From assembly GCA_018260375.1 (NCBI GenBank), contig JAGLBF010000063.1:1-13005 (forward strand): DNA of 13,005 nucleotides. Direction: 5' to 3'. Below the pieces are notes generated by a model. The model had not been told where the DNA came from and ran no database searches. It worked only from the letters and a program-made list of their open reading frames with translations. This DNA is from Deinococcus sp. GTDB taxonomy: Bacteria; Deinococcota; Deinococci; Deinococcales; Deinococcaceae. The position numbers were made by a program, and so were the translations under genes. Below, in pieces: positions 5,821 through 13,005 of the stretch; position 1 is the stretch's first letter, and each line of letters opens with the position of its first letter.

Positions 5821-6010
5821 TACGGATTCCGATTGATTTGGTGTACTTCTGAATCAATCCGAGCGGATGCGAGTGGGAACAGCATACGGACTGTGCGGTA
5901 TGGAGCCGCAGGCGGCGCTTTTGGGACTGTGCTTGCCCACCGCACAGTCCGTACTGTTTCCTACGCCTGCCGCTCAGAGTTCACCGCATGTTTAACACAG
6001 TTCAAGTGAG
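5818..6010 (+). repeat. Interspersed repeat, longest forward copy with extra tail module
   Basis: It starts at the stop codon of the upstream gene (TAATACGGATTCC). Arms GATTGATT (5831-5838) and AATCAATC (5852-5859) flank the loop TGGTGTACTTCTG. A perfect 15-bp inverted repeat, TACGGACTGTGCGGT (5885-5899) / ACCGCACAGTCCGTA (5939-5953), spans the GC-rich core. The same right arm can instead pair with GGACTGTGC at 5924-5932, so two folds compete. A tail (about 5951-6010) matches the modules of the 4142-4340 palindrome. Confidence 0.88.
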
Positions 6011-6038
6011 AACGTTGTATACGCTTCAGTGGCAGCCT

Positions 6039-7049
6039 TTATTCCACTTCGGGGATGCTGACCAGGTCGCCTCTGCGAGCGGCGCGGCGGTCTTCTTCAG
6101 CATCCTCGGCCTTTTCGTAGGCTTTGATAATCTTGCCGACCAGGGGGTGACGCACCACGTCCACGTCTGTAAATTCGTGCCAGGTAATGCCTTCTATCTG
6201 CCCCAGCACCCGCTTGGACACCGCCAGGCCAGAGGTGATGTGGCGCGGCAGGTCAATCTGGGTTACGTCGCCCGTCACCACCACTTTGCTGCTAAAGCCC
6301 ATGCGGGTGAGGAACATTTTCATCTGCTCGCCAGTGGTGTTTTGGGCCTCGTCCAGAATCACAAAGGCGTCGTTGAGCGTGCGCCCACGCATAAATGCAA
6401 GCGGAGCCACTTCTATCACGCCGCTGGTGAGGTACGACTCAAACTTTTCCTGGTCGAGCATGTCATAAAGCGCGTCATACAGCGGGCGCAGATAGGGGTC
6501 AATTTTGGCCTGCAAGTCGCCCGGCAAAAAGCCCAGTTTTTCGCCCGCTTCCACCGCTGGGCGGGTTAGGATAATGCGCTTTACCCTTTTGCTCTTCAGG
6601 GCGTTGACCGCCATTGCTACCGCGAGGTAGGTTTTGCCCGTGCCCGCAGGCCCCACGCCAAAGGTAATGTCGCTGTGCTCTATTTTGTCGAGGTACACCT
6701 TTTGCCCGGGCGTTTTAGGCTTGAGGCCGCGTGGCAAGCTGGGCGCACTAGCGGTTTCGGCACTCAGGCTACGCCCCTCGGCTTGTAGGCTGAAGATGCG
6801 GTCTACCGCTTCGGGGGTCAGCTCGCTTCCGCTGCGTACCAGGGCCAGCGCGTCTGTGACCATGCGCTGCGCAAGCTCCACGCTCTGCGCCTCGGCGCCC
6901 GTAATGGTCACCGTATCGCCGCGTGCGCTGATGCGCGCTGGGCTGCGCTCACGCATACGCCGCAGGTTCTGGTCACTGGTACCGAGCAGCGCAATAGCTT
7001 CTTCAGGTGAGGACAGTTGGATGGTTTTGGTGGTTAGTGTTTCGTTCAA
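6039..7049 (-). CDS. phoH: PhoH-family ATPase
   Basis: A cytoplasmic P-loop ATPase of the PhoH/YbeZ type (COG1702), 336 residues, the usual length. The N-terminal part (about 1-90) has the small KH-like fold seen in the family. The ATPase part carries Walker A GPAGTGKT (133-140), TRPAVEAGEKLGFLPGD (162-178), Walker B VILDEAQN (230-237), TGDVTQIDLP (259-268) and R300 in VVRHPLVGKII. The family is implicated in RNA metabolism and often sits near ybeY, which is not seen here. The start is a TTG (7049-7047) with AGGAG five bases upstream on the minus strand; the product begins MNETLTTKTI. It is divergent from aroE across 270 bp. A possible promoter (CTGACA complementary to 7082-7087, TAATAA complementary to 7062-7067) has a short spacer and runs into the ribosome site. 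No clear terminator was seen before the downstream repeat. Confidence 0.93.
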   Translation of the reverse strand: MNETLTTKTIQLSSPEEAIALLGTSDQNLRRMRERSPARISARGDTVTITGAEAQSVELAQRMVTDALALVRSGSELTPEAVDRIFSLQAEGRSLSAETASAPSLPRGLKPKTPGQKVYLDKIEHSDITFGVGPAGTGKTYLAVAMAVNALKSKRVKRIILTRPAVEAGEKLGFLPGDLQAKIDPYLRPLYDALYDMLDQEKFESYLTSGVIEVAPLAFMRGRTLNDAFVILDEAQNTTGEQMKMFLTRMGFSSKVVVTGDVTQIDLPRHITSGLAVSKRVLGQIEGITWHEFTDVDVVRHPLVGKIIKAYEKAEDAEEDRRAARRGDLVSIPEVE

Positions 7050-7054
7050 AGTGT

Positions 7055-7059
7055 CTCCT
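7055..7059 (-). promoter_or_regulatory. Ribosome binding site deciding the TTG start of phoH
   Basis: AGGAG on the minus strand lies five bases before TTG at 7049-7047. No ATG in this frame lies near the expected N-terminus, so the non-standard start is supported. Confidence 0.8.
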
Positions 7060-7319
7060 AATTATTACTGTGCCACGCGCCTGTCAGCCTTTGATGGGCC
7101 AGGCCGTTAGGGTCTATTTAGAGAAAGAAGGTGGGTAGAGGGTGCAGGATGAGGGCTGCAGGGTGAGGGCAAGCAGATGCCATGGTAGCGCCAGGTGACT
7201 GAGGGCGGTTTACTGACGGCCCAAGGCCTCTTAATCTTAAGTTTTTCTCAAGAGTTTTGCCTGGGTCAGGTGGTTAAGCCCGCTTTTGCACGGCGCATCA
7301 GGTCGCTACACTGTTTAGT
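7060..7319. other. Divergent intergenic region phoH / aroE
   Basis: It holds the two promoters and little else. A purine-rich degenerate tandem of about 13-14 bp lies at 7138-7176 (GAGGGTGCAGGAT, GAGGGCTGCAGGGT, GAGGGCAAGCAG). No small gene or RNA structure could be supported. Confidence 0.45.
7285..7312 (+). promoter_or_regulatory. Probable leaderless promoter of aroE
   Basis: A -10 box TACACT (7307-7312, matching TANNNT) ends seven bases before the GTG start at 7320. A -35-like TTTGCA sits at 7285-7290, with a 16-bp spacer. No Shine-Dalgarno sequence precedes the start. This spacing puts transcription initiation at the start codon itself, a layout widely reported for Deinococcus. Confidence 0.6.
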
Positions 7320-8162
7320 GTGAAGTTTCGTCCCTTGCTGCAACTAGACGAACCCCAAACGGGCAACGGACAGGAAGCATTTTTGTTGGCTCACCCTGCG
7401 GCGCACTCGCTCTCACCGCTGATGCATAACGCTGCCTTTAGCGCTCTGGGCTGGTCAGCTCGCTATCAGGCCCGCGACGTGACGCCTGCCGAGCTTGCAG
7501 GGGCGTTAGCAGACCTGCGCCGCCCGCAAGTGCTGGGTGCCAATCTCAGCCTGCCGCACAAAGAAGCCGCCTTACCACTGCTGGACACGCTCAGCGAGGC
7601 CGCCCGCAGCATTGGCGCGGTCAACACGATCGTCCAACGGGGCGGGCAGCTTCACGGCGACAATACCGACGCACCTGGGCTGCTACTGGCGCTTCAGGCG
7701 GCGGGTGATACGGGCACTGGCGCGGCAGTGGTGCTGGGCGCGGGCGGTGCGGCGCGGGCGGCAGTATGGGCGCTGTGCTCGCAGGGAAGGGCGGTATATG
7801 TCATCAACCGTACGCCGGCACGCGCCGCGCAGCTGGTCAGCGACTTAGGCGGCGTGGTGAGTGACGCAGAGGGTGCGCCCTGGGGCGAGGTGACTTTGCT
7901 GGTCAACGCCTCCAGTGCTGGGCTGAGTGACCCGCTGGCTACGCCGCTACCGGGCTTTGATTTCGGGCGCTTAGATGACACGCTGGTGTACGACATGGTG
8001 TACAAACCCGCCCAGACGCGGCTGATGGAAGAAGCCCGCCGAGCAGGGCTGCGTGCCGAAAACGGCCTGGGGATGCTGGCCCAGCAAGCGCGCCTCGCCT
8101 TTGCCGCTTGGACGGGCCAGGATATGGGCGCAGATATTTTTATGCGGGCGCTGAGGCCGTAA
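7320..8162 (+). CDS. aroE: Shikimate dehydrogenase (NADP+)
   Basis: It reduces 3-dehydroshikimate to shikimate with NADPH, the fourth step of the shikimate pathway to aromatic amino acids, in the cytosol. The protein has 280 residues. The shikimate-binding SLSP is at 30-33, the NLSLPHK block carries catalytic K81, and AVNTI (100-104) and GDNTD end in catalytic D117. The Rossmann dinucleotide loop GAGGAARA is at 140-147, the NADP phosphate-binding NRT at 163-165, NASSAGL at 196-202 (usually NATPxGM), DMVYKPxxT at 225-233 and GLGMLAQQA at 249-257. All key residues are present. An N-terminal extension of about 19 residues precedes the usual family start. The GTG start is supported by the promoter seven bases away, not by a ribosome site. 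It is followed after 27 bp by the kinase gene, so it is probably the first gene of a three-gene transcript. Confidence 0.93.
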   Translation: MKFRPLLQLDEPQTGNGQEAFLLAHPAAHSLSPLMHNAAFSALGWSARYQARDVTPAELAGALADLRRPQVLGANLSLPHKEAALPLLDTLSEAARSIGAVNTIVQRGGQLHGDNTDAPGLLLALQAAGDTGTGAAVVLGAGGAARAAVWALCSQGRAVYVINRTPARAAQLVSDLGGVVSDAEGAPWGEVTLLVNASSAGLSDPLATPLPGFDFGRLDDTLVYDMVYKPAQTRLMEEARRAGLRAENGLGMLAQQARLAFAAWTGQDMGADIFMRALRP

Positions 8163-8178
8163 GTGAAGTATCTGAGAC

Positions 8179-8183
8179 AGGAG
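8179..8183 (+). promoter_or_regulatory. Ribosome binding site deciding the GTG start of the sensor kinase
   Basis: AGGAG lies six bases before GTG at 8190. The alternative GTG at 8163 directly abuts the aroE stop and has no such site. Confidence 0.7.
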
Positions 8184-8189
8184 AGAGAC

Positions 8190-11100
8190 GTGTGGCAGCG
8201 GCGCTGGGACATAGGGCAGCGTACCTATATTCAAAATAGGATGACGCCGCTGCTGCTGTTGGTGGCCATTATGCTGCTGGCGGTGCTGCTTTCGGCGCTA
8301 ACCAGTTACTTTGTGGGCAGTCAGCAGCGCGTGCGCTTTGAGCGCGAGGCCGCTAACTTTGACAGCGCCTTGCTGCGCCGCCTAGAAACATATCAAAAGG
8401 TACTGGTGGCTACGCGGGCGCTGTGGAGTGCTGAGCGCGGCATTAACCAGGCGACTTTTCACAACTACACCCAAGACCTCAATTTGCCCGAATACTTGCC
8501 TGGGGCACTGGGTTTGGGGTTTGCCCAGTGGGTTACGCCTGCCGGGCAAAGTGCCTTTGAAGCCCGCATGCGCCGCGAGTACCCTGCCTACCGCGTGCAC
8601 CCGCCGGTCACTGGCTCAGGTGGCACGCCGATTACCTACCTAGAGCCGCCCATACCCGTTAACAGGTCGTCGCTGGGGTACGACATGTACAGCAGCCCAG
8701 CGCGCCGCACCGTGATGCAACGCGCTTACCAAACTAAGCAGCCCACCATGACAGCGCCGCTGATACTGGTGCAAGACCAGCGTCTCAAACTGCCTCAGCC
8801 CTCGGTGCTGATTTATCTGCCTGTGATGCGCTCCGGTGATCTCTACGGCTATGTGTACATGCCCGTGCGCTTTGCCGAACTGTTAACGTCTCTCCTTGCT
8901 GAGCAGCCTGTATCTGGTAGCGGTCAGGGCGAGCGTCTCAACATACAAGTGTTTGACGGCACAGAGCGTCTCTACGGGCAAGACGTTGCCCACGCCGCCT
9001 TTCGCTCGGTCAGTACCCTCAAGCTGGCGGGGCGTACCTGGCAAGTACACTACAGTGCCTCAGAGAACTTTGGGCGCGACTGGGCAGTGGTGCTGCCAGG
9101 GCTGGTGCTGTTTTTGGGAACCGTGGTGGCACTTGCGGCTTATTTTTCATACCTGGCCCAGACCCGCGCCCTAGAGAGTGCTGAGGAGGTAAGCGAGTCG
9201 TTGCGGCTGTCGCGCAGCAAGCTCGAGCGCTCACGTGCTGAGTTTGAATCGATTTTGCGTGCCATGTCCGACACCGCCATTTTTACTGACCAGTCGGGGC
9301 GCGTGCTGTTTGCCAACGACGCTTTGCAGCGGCAATTTGGCTACTTGCCGCAGGAACTTCGCGGGCAAAACATCACCCTGCTGCGCGGAGATTCCAGGCT
9401 CTACACCAACGGCACCAGCGGCGAGCTTGAGCGGCTGACTACGCTGTATACCCGCCGCGACCAAAAACAGTTTTACGGCGAAATGCAGCGCAACAAGGTG
9501 ATGTCTAGGGGCGGCGAAATGCTGGGCTACCTCGAGGTGATACACGATATTTCGGGCCGCCTGAGCACCGAGCGCGCCCTCAAGGTGAGTGAGCAGCGCT
9601 ATCACAGCGTGCTTGAGGCGCTCGCTTCGCCGCTGTGGGTCATGACCCCGAACGGCACCGTGACTTACCAAAACTTGCAATACCGCCTGCTGTTTGCCCA
9701 AGAAAATCTAGCCGACATCGTTCACCCCGATAACCAGGAGCTCTACCACCAGCAGTGGGAGCACTCGCGCCAGGACTTACAGGCTTTTCGCAGCGAGTTG
9801 CGCCTCAAAACCCAGACGGGCTACCGCTACTTTTTGGTGTTTGGTTCGCCCCTTTTTGCGCCGAGCAGCGGAGGTAAAAAGGTGCTGGAGTGGGTCTTTA
9901 GTGCGGGCGACATTCACGACCGCAGGCAGGCAGAGCAAAAGGCCCGCCAAAACGAGCAGCGTTACCGCGAGGTGCTTGAAGGCATGCCACAAATCGTCTG
10001 GATGACCGACGCGGCGGGGCAGCCCATCTACTTTAATCAGCGCTGGTACGATTATGTGGGCCAGACCGACACGCCCGGTGATGTTCTGGCGCTGCTGCAC
10101 CCCGATGACCGCCAGGAATTTGCCTTTCGCTGGAGAGAAGCGCTCGCCACTGGACATTTTTTTGAAATGGAGCACCGCCTGCGCGGAGAAACGGGCTACC
10201 ACACGTTTATGACACGCGGCGTCAACATTTGCGGGCCGCAAGACGAAGTGGTGGAGTGGGTGGTGACGTCTACCGACATTGATGACCAGGTATACGCCGA
10301 GTGGAGTTCGCGCCTGCTGGCCCAGCTGAGCAAGCAGCTGAGCAGCGAGTATCTCTCGGCAGAGTACCTATCTGACAGGGGCGACTACTTGGTCAGCGGG
10401 AATCTGCGCGCCGCACTTAACCTCATCAATGAGCGCTTGACGGTGCTTGCGGCGCTGTGGGTGCAGGGAGGCCAGGCTCAGCAAGGAGCCCAGCAGCGGC
10501 TCACCTCATCTATGAGCCAGGCACGCGGGCATGTGCGTGAGGGCGCGCTGCTGAGCAATCCTCAGGTGCGAGCGGCGGCGGCACGGGCGGCCTACCTCAC
10601 CGAGCCTGTGGTGGTTGAAGACGCCAGCTTGCTTACGGGCGGGGTCAGCGGGCTGGTGCTGCTGTTGCTTTCGCCTGGGCGCGAGGAAGGCGAAAACAGC
10701 ACGTACCTGGCGCTGGGCTTTCGCCAGGCGATACAGGTGCGCGACCTAGAGGTGGTGCAGGAAGTCGCTAGCCGCCTCGCCAGCGCCCTGGAAAGTCTAC
10801 GGCTTTCGCAGCAGGTACAAGTGGCCCAGCACGCCCTGCAAGACCTCAACGCCTCGCTAGAAGAGCGGGTACAGCAGCGCACCCTAGAGCTTGCCGAAAC
10901 CAACCAAGAGCTAGAGGCCTTTAGTTACAGCGTGTCGCACGACCTACGTACCCCGTTGCGGCACATCATCGCCTTTGGTGATCTGCTGGGCAAAGACGGT
11001 GAGACAGTGCTGAGCAAAAAGGGAGGGCGTTACCTGGGCATCATGACCGACGCAGCGCGGCGCATGAATCAACTGATCGACGACCTGCTTGAGTTTTCAC

Positions 11101-11639
11101 GCACCAGTCGCCAGCCGCTCAACCTGGGACGCATGCCTATCGAACAACTGACGCGCGAAGTGGTGGCTGAACTGCAACTCACCAGCCCAGGCAACGCGGC
11201 ACAGTGGCACATTGACCCCTTGCCCGACGTGCTGGGTGACCCCTCGCTGCTGCGTCAAGTGCTGGTCAACCTGCTGGGCAACGCTGCCAAGTACAGCGCA
11301 CGCAACCCGCACCCCGAAATCTGGATCACGGCCACCCGTGAAGGCCGTGAGGTGGTGTTTACCGTGCGCGATAATGGTGTAGGCTTTGACCCGCAGTACG
11401 CCGATAAACTTTTTGGGGTATTTCAGCGCCTCCACCGCCCCGAAGACTTTGAGGGCAGCGGTATCGGCCTTGCCAATGTGCGCCGTATCGTAGTCAGACA
11501 CGGCGGGCGGGTGGGGGCCAGCGGCCGACTTGGTGAGGGGGCCAGCTTTTTCTTTAGCCTCAGGCTCTATGAAGAGCCGGCTCAAGCTGCGCCACTGGCT
11601 CTGCCTTCGTCTAGCCCCTCGTCGCCAACGTCTCATTAA
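8190..11639 (+). CDS. CHASE-PAS-PAS-PAS-GAF membrane sensor histidine kinase
   Basis: A 1149-residue inner-membrane sensor kinase. Order: TM1 (about 19-41); periplasmic CHASE domain (about 70-226, with the LGLGFAQWVTP and YPAYRVHPP stretches); TM2 (about 299-321); PAS1 (about 347-456); PAS2 (466-581); PAS3 (588-700, with VWMTDAAGQPIYFNQRWYDY); a GAF-like region (703-869); coiled coil (870-909). HisKA follows with H917 in YSVSHDLRTPLRH, then HATPase_c with N-box N1031 (LLGNAAKYS), DNGVGFD (1061-1067) and GSGIGL (1089-1094). CHASE domains bind small external ligands, and PAS and GAF domains may add intracellular cues; the actual ligands cannot be read off. All kinase motifs are intact. The HisKA resembles phytochrome-like kinases that phosphorylate separate receivers, and it has no receiver of its own. 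The next gene supplies one 36 bp downstream. It is 27 bp after aroE, probably cotranscribed. Confidence 0.93.
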   Translation: MWQRRWDIGQRTYIQNRMTPLLLLVAIMLLAVLLSALTSYFVGSQQRVRFEREAANFDSALLRRLETYQKVLVATRALWSAERGINQATFHNYTQDLNLPEYLPGALGLGFAQWVTPAGQSAFEARMRREYPAYRVHPPVTGSGGTPITYLEPPIPVNRSSLGYDMYSSPARRTVMQRAYQTKQPTMTAPLILVQDQRLKLPQPSVLIYLPVMRSGDLYGYVYMPVRFAELLTSLLAEQPVSGSGQGERLNIQVFDGTERLYGQDVAHAAFRSVSTLKLAGRTWQVHYSASENFGRDWAVVLPGLVLFLGTVVALAAYFSYLAQTRALESAEEVSESLRLSRSKLERSRAEFESILRAMSDTAIFTDQSGRVLFANDALQRQFGYLPQELRGQNITLLRGDSRLYTNGTSGELERLTTLYTRRDQKQFYGEMQRNKVMSRGGEMLGYLEVIHDISGRLSTERALKVSEQRYHSVLEALASPLWVMTPNGTVTYQNLQYRLLFAQENLADIVHPDNQELYHQQWEHSRQDLQAFRSELRLKTQTGYRYFLVFGSPLFAPSSGGKKVLEWVFSAGDIHDRRQAEQKARQNEQRYREVLEGMPQIVWMTDAAGQPIYFNQRWYDYVGQTDTPGDVLALLHPDDRQEFAFRWREALATGHFFEMEHRLRGETGYHTFMTRGVNICGPQDEVVEWVVTSTDIDDQVYAEWSSRLLAQLSKQLSSEYLSAEYLSDRGDYLVSGNLRAALNLINERLTVLAALWVQGGQAQQGAQQRLTSSMSQARGHVREGALLSNPQVRAAAARAAYLTEPVVVEDASLLTGGVSGLVLLLLSPGREEGENSTYLALGFRQAIQVRDLEVVQEVASRLASALESLRLSQQVQVAQHALQDLNASLEERVQQRTLELAETNQELEAFSYSVSHDLRTPLRHIIAFGDLLGKDGETVLSKKGGRYLGIMTDAARRMNQLIDDLLEFSRTSRQPLNLGRMPIEQLTREVVAELQLTSPGNAAQWHIDPLPDVLGDPSLLRQVLVNLLGNAAKYSARNPHPEIWITATREGREVVFTVRDNGVGFDPQYADKLFGVFQRLHRPEDFEGSGIGLANVRRIVVRHGGRVGASGRLGEGASFFFSLRLYEEPAQAAPLALPSSSPSSPTSH

Positions 11640-11675
11640 CCCCGCACACCTCAACGCAAAGGAGCCGCCCAAATC

Positions 11676-12941
11676 ATGAGTTCTCATCCCATCACCCATT
11701 TCCCGGTCGCGGGCGAAACGCTGCGGATCCTTCACCTAGAAGACAGCCTGATTGACCAGGAACTGCTGAGCGTCACCCTAGAGCTGGCACAGCTGCCCTG
11801 GGTACCCGACATCCGTCAGGTGGATGAGCAGGCGGGTTACTTGGCGGCGCTGAGCGAATTTAGGCCACATGTGGTGATTTCGGATTACTCGCTGCCTGGC
11901 TACGACGGTCTTTCGGCGTTTGTGGCAGCCCGCGAGGCGATACCCAACCTGCCTTTTATTATGGTGACAGGAGCGATGGGTGAAGAGGTAGCGGTCGAGA
12001 CTTTGCGGCGCGGTGTGACCGATTATTTGCTCAAACAGCGGCTAGAAATGTTGCCCCAGGCGCTTATGCGGGCCATTGCCGAAGCCACCGAAAAGGTGCG
12101 GCGCGAACTAGCAGAAGGCGAAATCAGGGCGCTCAACGGGGCTTTGCAGATACGCCTACACGAAGTAGAGCGCCTCAACAAGGTTGCTGAGGAGCGGCGG
12201 TTGCAGCTTGAAAAAACGGCCCAGCAACTTGAAGAATCCCTCAACTTGCAAAAGACCTTTCTGGCAGAAACCAGCCACGAGCTGCGCACCCCGCTCACGG
12301 CCTTGCTGGGCTACTTGCACCGTGTAGAGCGCGAGGTCAGTGCGCTGGGAGGCGACTCGCAAACCCTGCGGGATGCCCGGCGGGTGGCAGAAAATATGAC
12401 CCGTCTGGTCAATGACCTGTTGCAACTCTCGCGCGGCGAACTGGTGCAGAGCATTGAGCCGCACTTTGTCAACCTTGCTGAGCTGCTGCAGGCGGTGGGA
12501 CGCGACTACGGCGTGGCGGTACAGTCGCCCGAAATAGAGCTTGTGGCTGACCCAGGGCGGCTGACCCAGGTGTTTGTCAACTTGGTTAGCAACGCCCTGC
12601 GGCTGTGCGGTGAGCCGGGCAAGGTGAGCATTCACGCCCGTACAGAAGGCCGCGAGGTGGTGGTGGGGGTGGTCGATCACGGCCCCGGCATACCAGACGA
12701 CATCAAAGCGCGTATCTTTGACAAGTTTTACCGGGGCAAAGAAGCTGGCTCGGCGGGCCTGGGCCTGACTATCGCTCAGCAGGTGGTACAAGCACATGGC
12801 GGACGAATTGAGGTGCTTGACACCCCAGGCGGCGGCGCAACCTTTGAAGTGCATCTGCCTGCACTCGATGATGACGAAGACGAAAGCTGGGACGAAGTGT
12901 GGGATAAGGGTTGGGAACATGGGGACGAGGGGAGAGAGTAG
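11676..12941 (+). CDS. Receiver-histidine kinase hybrid (REC-HisKA-HATPase)
   Basis: A 421-residue soluble signalling protein. The receiver domain (about 16-135) has the acid pair E22-D23, phospho-acceptor D70 (HVVISDYSLPG), T98 (MVTGAMGEE) and K120 (YLLKQ). A coiled coil (about 140-195) links to HisKA with H201 in ETSHELRTP and HATPase_c with N306 (LVSNALRL), DHGPGIPD (334-341), FDKFYRGK (348-355) and GLGLTIAQQVV (361-371). All residues needed for phospho-acceptance and for kinase activity are present. It probably takes phosphate from the upstream sensor kinase and in turn controls its own kinase. No transmembrane segment or DNA-binding domain is seen. The C-terminus ends in an acidic tryptophan-containing tail (398-421). 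The ATG is preceded by AAGGAG (11659-11664) at 11 bases, slightly long. It lies 36 bp after the sensor kinase; a repeat copy follows about ten bases after the stop, with no clear terminator. Confidence 0.93.
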   Translation: MSSHPITHFPVAGETLRILHLEDSLIDQELLSVTLELAQLPWVPDIRQVDEQAGYLAALSEFRPHVVISDYSLPGYDGLSAFVAAREAIPNLPFIMVTGAMGEEVAVETLRRGVTDYLLKQRLEMLPQALMRAIAEATEKVRRELAEGEIRALNGALQIRLHEVERLNKVAEERRLQLEKTAQQLEESLNLQKTFLAETSHELRTPLTALLGYLHRVEREVSALGGDSQTLRDARRVAENMTRLVNDLLQLSRGELVQSIEPHFVNLAELLQAVGRDYGVAVQSPEIELVADPGRLTQVFVNLVSNALRLCGEPGKVSIHARTEGREVVVGVVDHGPGIPDDIKARIFDKFYRGKEAGSAGLGLTIAQQVVQAHGGRIEVLDTPGGGATFEVHLPALDDDEDESWDEVWDKGWEHGDEGRE

Positions 12942-12949
12942 AAAGGTGG

Positions 12950-13005
12950 CTTTCCCACTCGCATCCGCCCTGATTGATTCGGAAGTACGCCAAATCAATC
13001 GGAAT
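12950..13005 (-). repeat. Interspersed repeat, reverse copy cut by window end
   Basis: TTCCCACTCGCATCCG leads into arms GATTGATT (12972-12979) and AATCAATC (12993-13000), then GGAAT. The loop (12980-12992) reads CGGAAGTACGCCA. In this copy the GC-rich module that should lie to its left is missing; only the block from CCCACTCGCATCCG onward is present. Confidence 0.85.

Noticed and set aside
5988..6569. Plus-strand open frame of 193 codons opposite phoH
   Set aside because: It is a shadow of the well-supported phoH coding frame and lacks its own ribosome site and recognisable domain.
8163..8189. Earlier GTG start of the sensor kinase directly after the aroE stop
   Set aside because: It has no ribosome site, while GTG at 8190 has AGGAG at good spacing. 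The nine extra residues carry no domain.
12156..12998. Minus-strand open frame of 280 codons opposite the receiver-kinase
   Set aside because: It is an antisense shadow of a GC-rich gene with clear kinase motifs on the plus strand.
1..13005. CRISPR array or insertion sequence as source of the repeats
   Set aside because: The copies are far apart, in both orientations, of varying length and without regular spacers. No transposase frame is present, so they fit small interspersed or MITE-like elements instead.

Overview
The window looks like a chromosomal segment of a Deinococcus-type bacterium. This is inferred from four things. Most genes are moderately GC-rich. A short interspersed repeat resembling deinococcal small non-coding repeats recurs many times. 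The aroE promoter has the leaderless TANNNT layout common in that group. The gene families also fit (a long CHASE/PAS/GAF kinase, a PhoH ATPase, an RlaP-like nucleotidyltransferase). No rRNA, tRNA, CRISPR array, transposase or phage gene was seen.

Layout. Positions 1-621 hold no gene: a truncated repeat copy, a 16-bp tandem repeat overlapping a probable terminator, and a second repeat copy that runs up to the leader of yjeM. yjeM (622-2181) is an AT-richer APC-family transporter, probably acquired. Next come a small membrane protein built from two copies of one unit (2394-2849) and an aldo/keto reductase (2984-3994). Between 3995 and 6038 is a repeat-dense zone. It encloses a tryptophan-rich orphan protein (4350-4775) and an RlaP-family nucleotidyltransferase-like protein whose usual catalytic carboxylates are replaced (4963-5820). 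Then follow phoH on the minus strand (6039-7049) and, divergently, a three-gene plus-strand run: aroE (7320-8162), a CHASE-PAS-PAS-PAS-GAF membrane histidine kinase (8190-11639) and a receiver-histidine kinase hybrid (11676-12941). A further repeat copy is cut by the window end.

How the genes may work together. The two kinases form a plausible phosphorelay: a periplasmic CHASE sensor feeding the N-terminal receiver of the second protein, which is itself a kinase. No DNA-binding output regulator is present, so the last step must be encoded elsewhere. Shikimate dehydrogenase appears to share their transcript without an obvious functional link. The other genes look like independent units.

The most unusual material is the repeat family. 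It is modular and rich in hairpins, with mutually exclusive foldings. One copy has its 13-nt hairpin loop inverted relative to the others, one locus forms a roughly 200-bp imperfect palindrome, and repeat sequence supplies the ends of neighbouring genes. The altered nucleotidyltransferase and the internally duplicated membrane protein are the most interesting proteins. I see no clear new multi-gene defence or biosynthetic system here.
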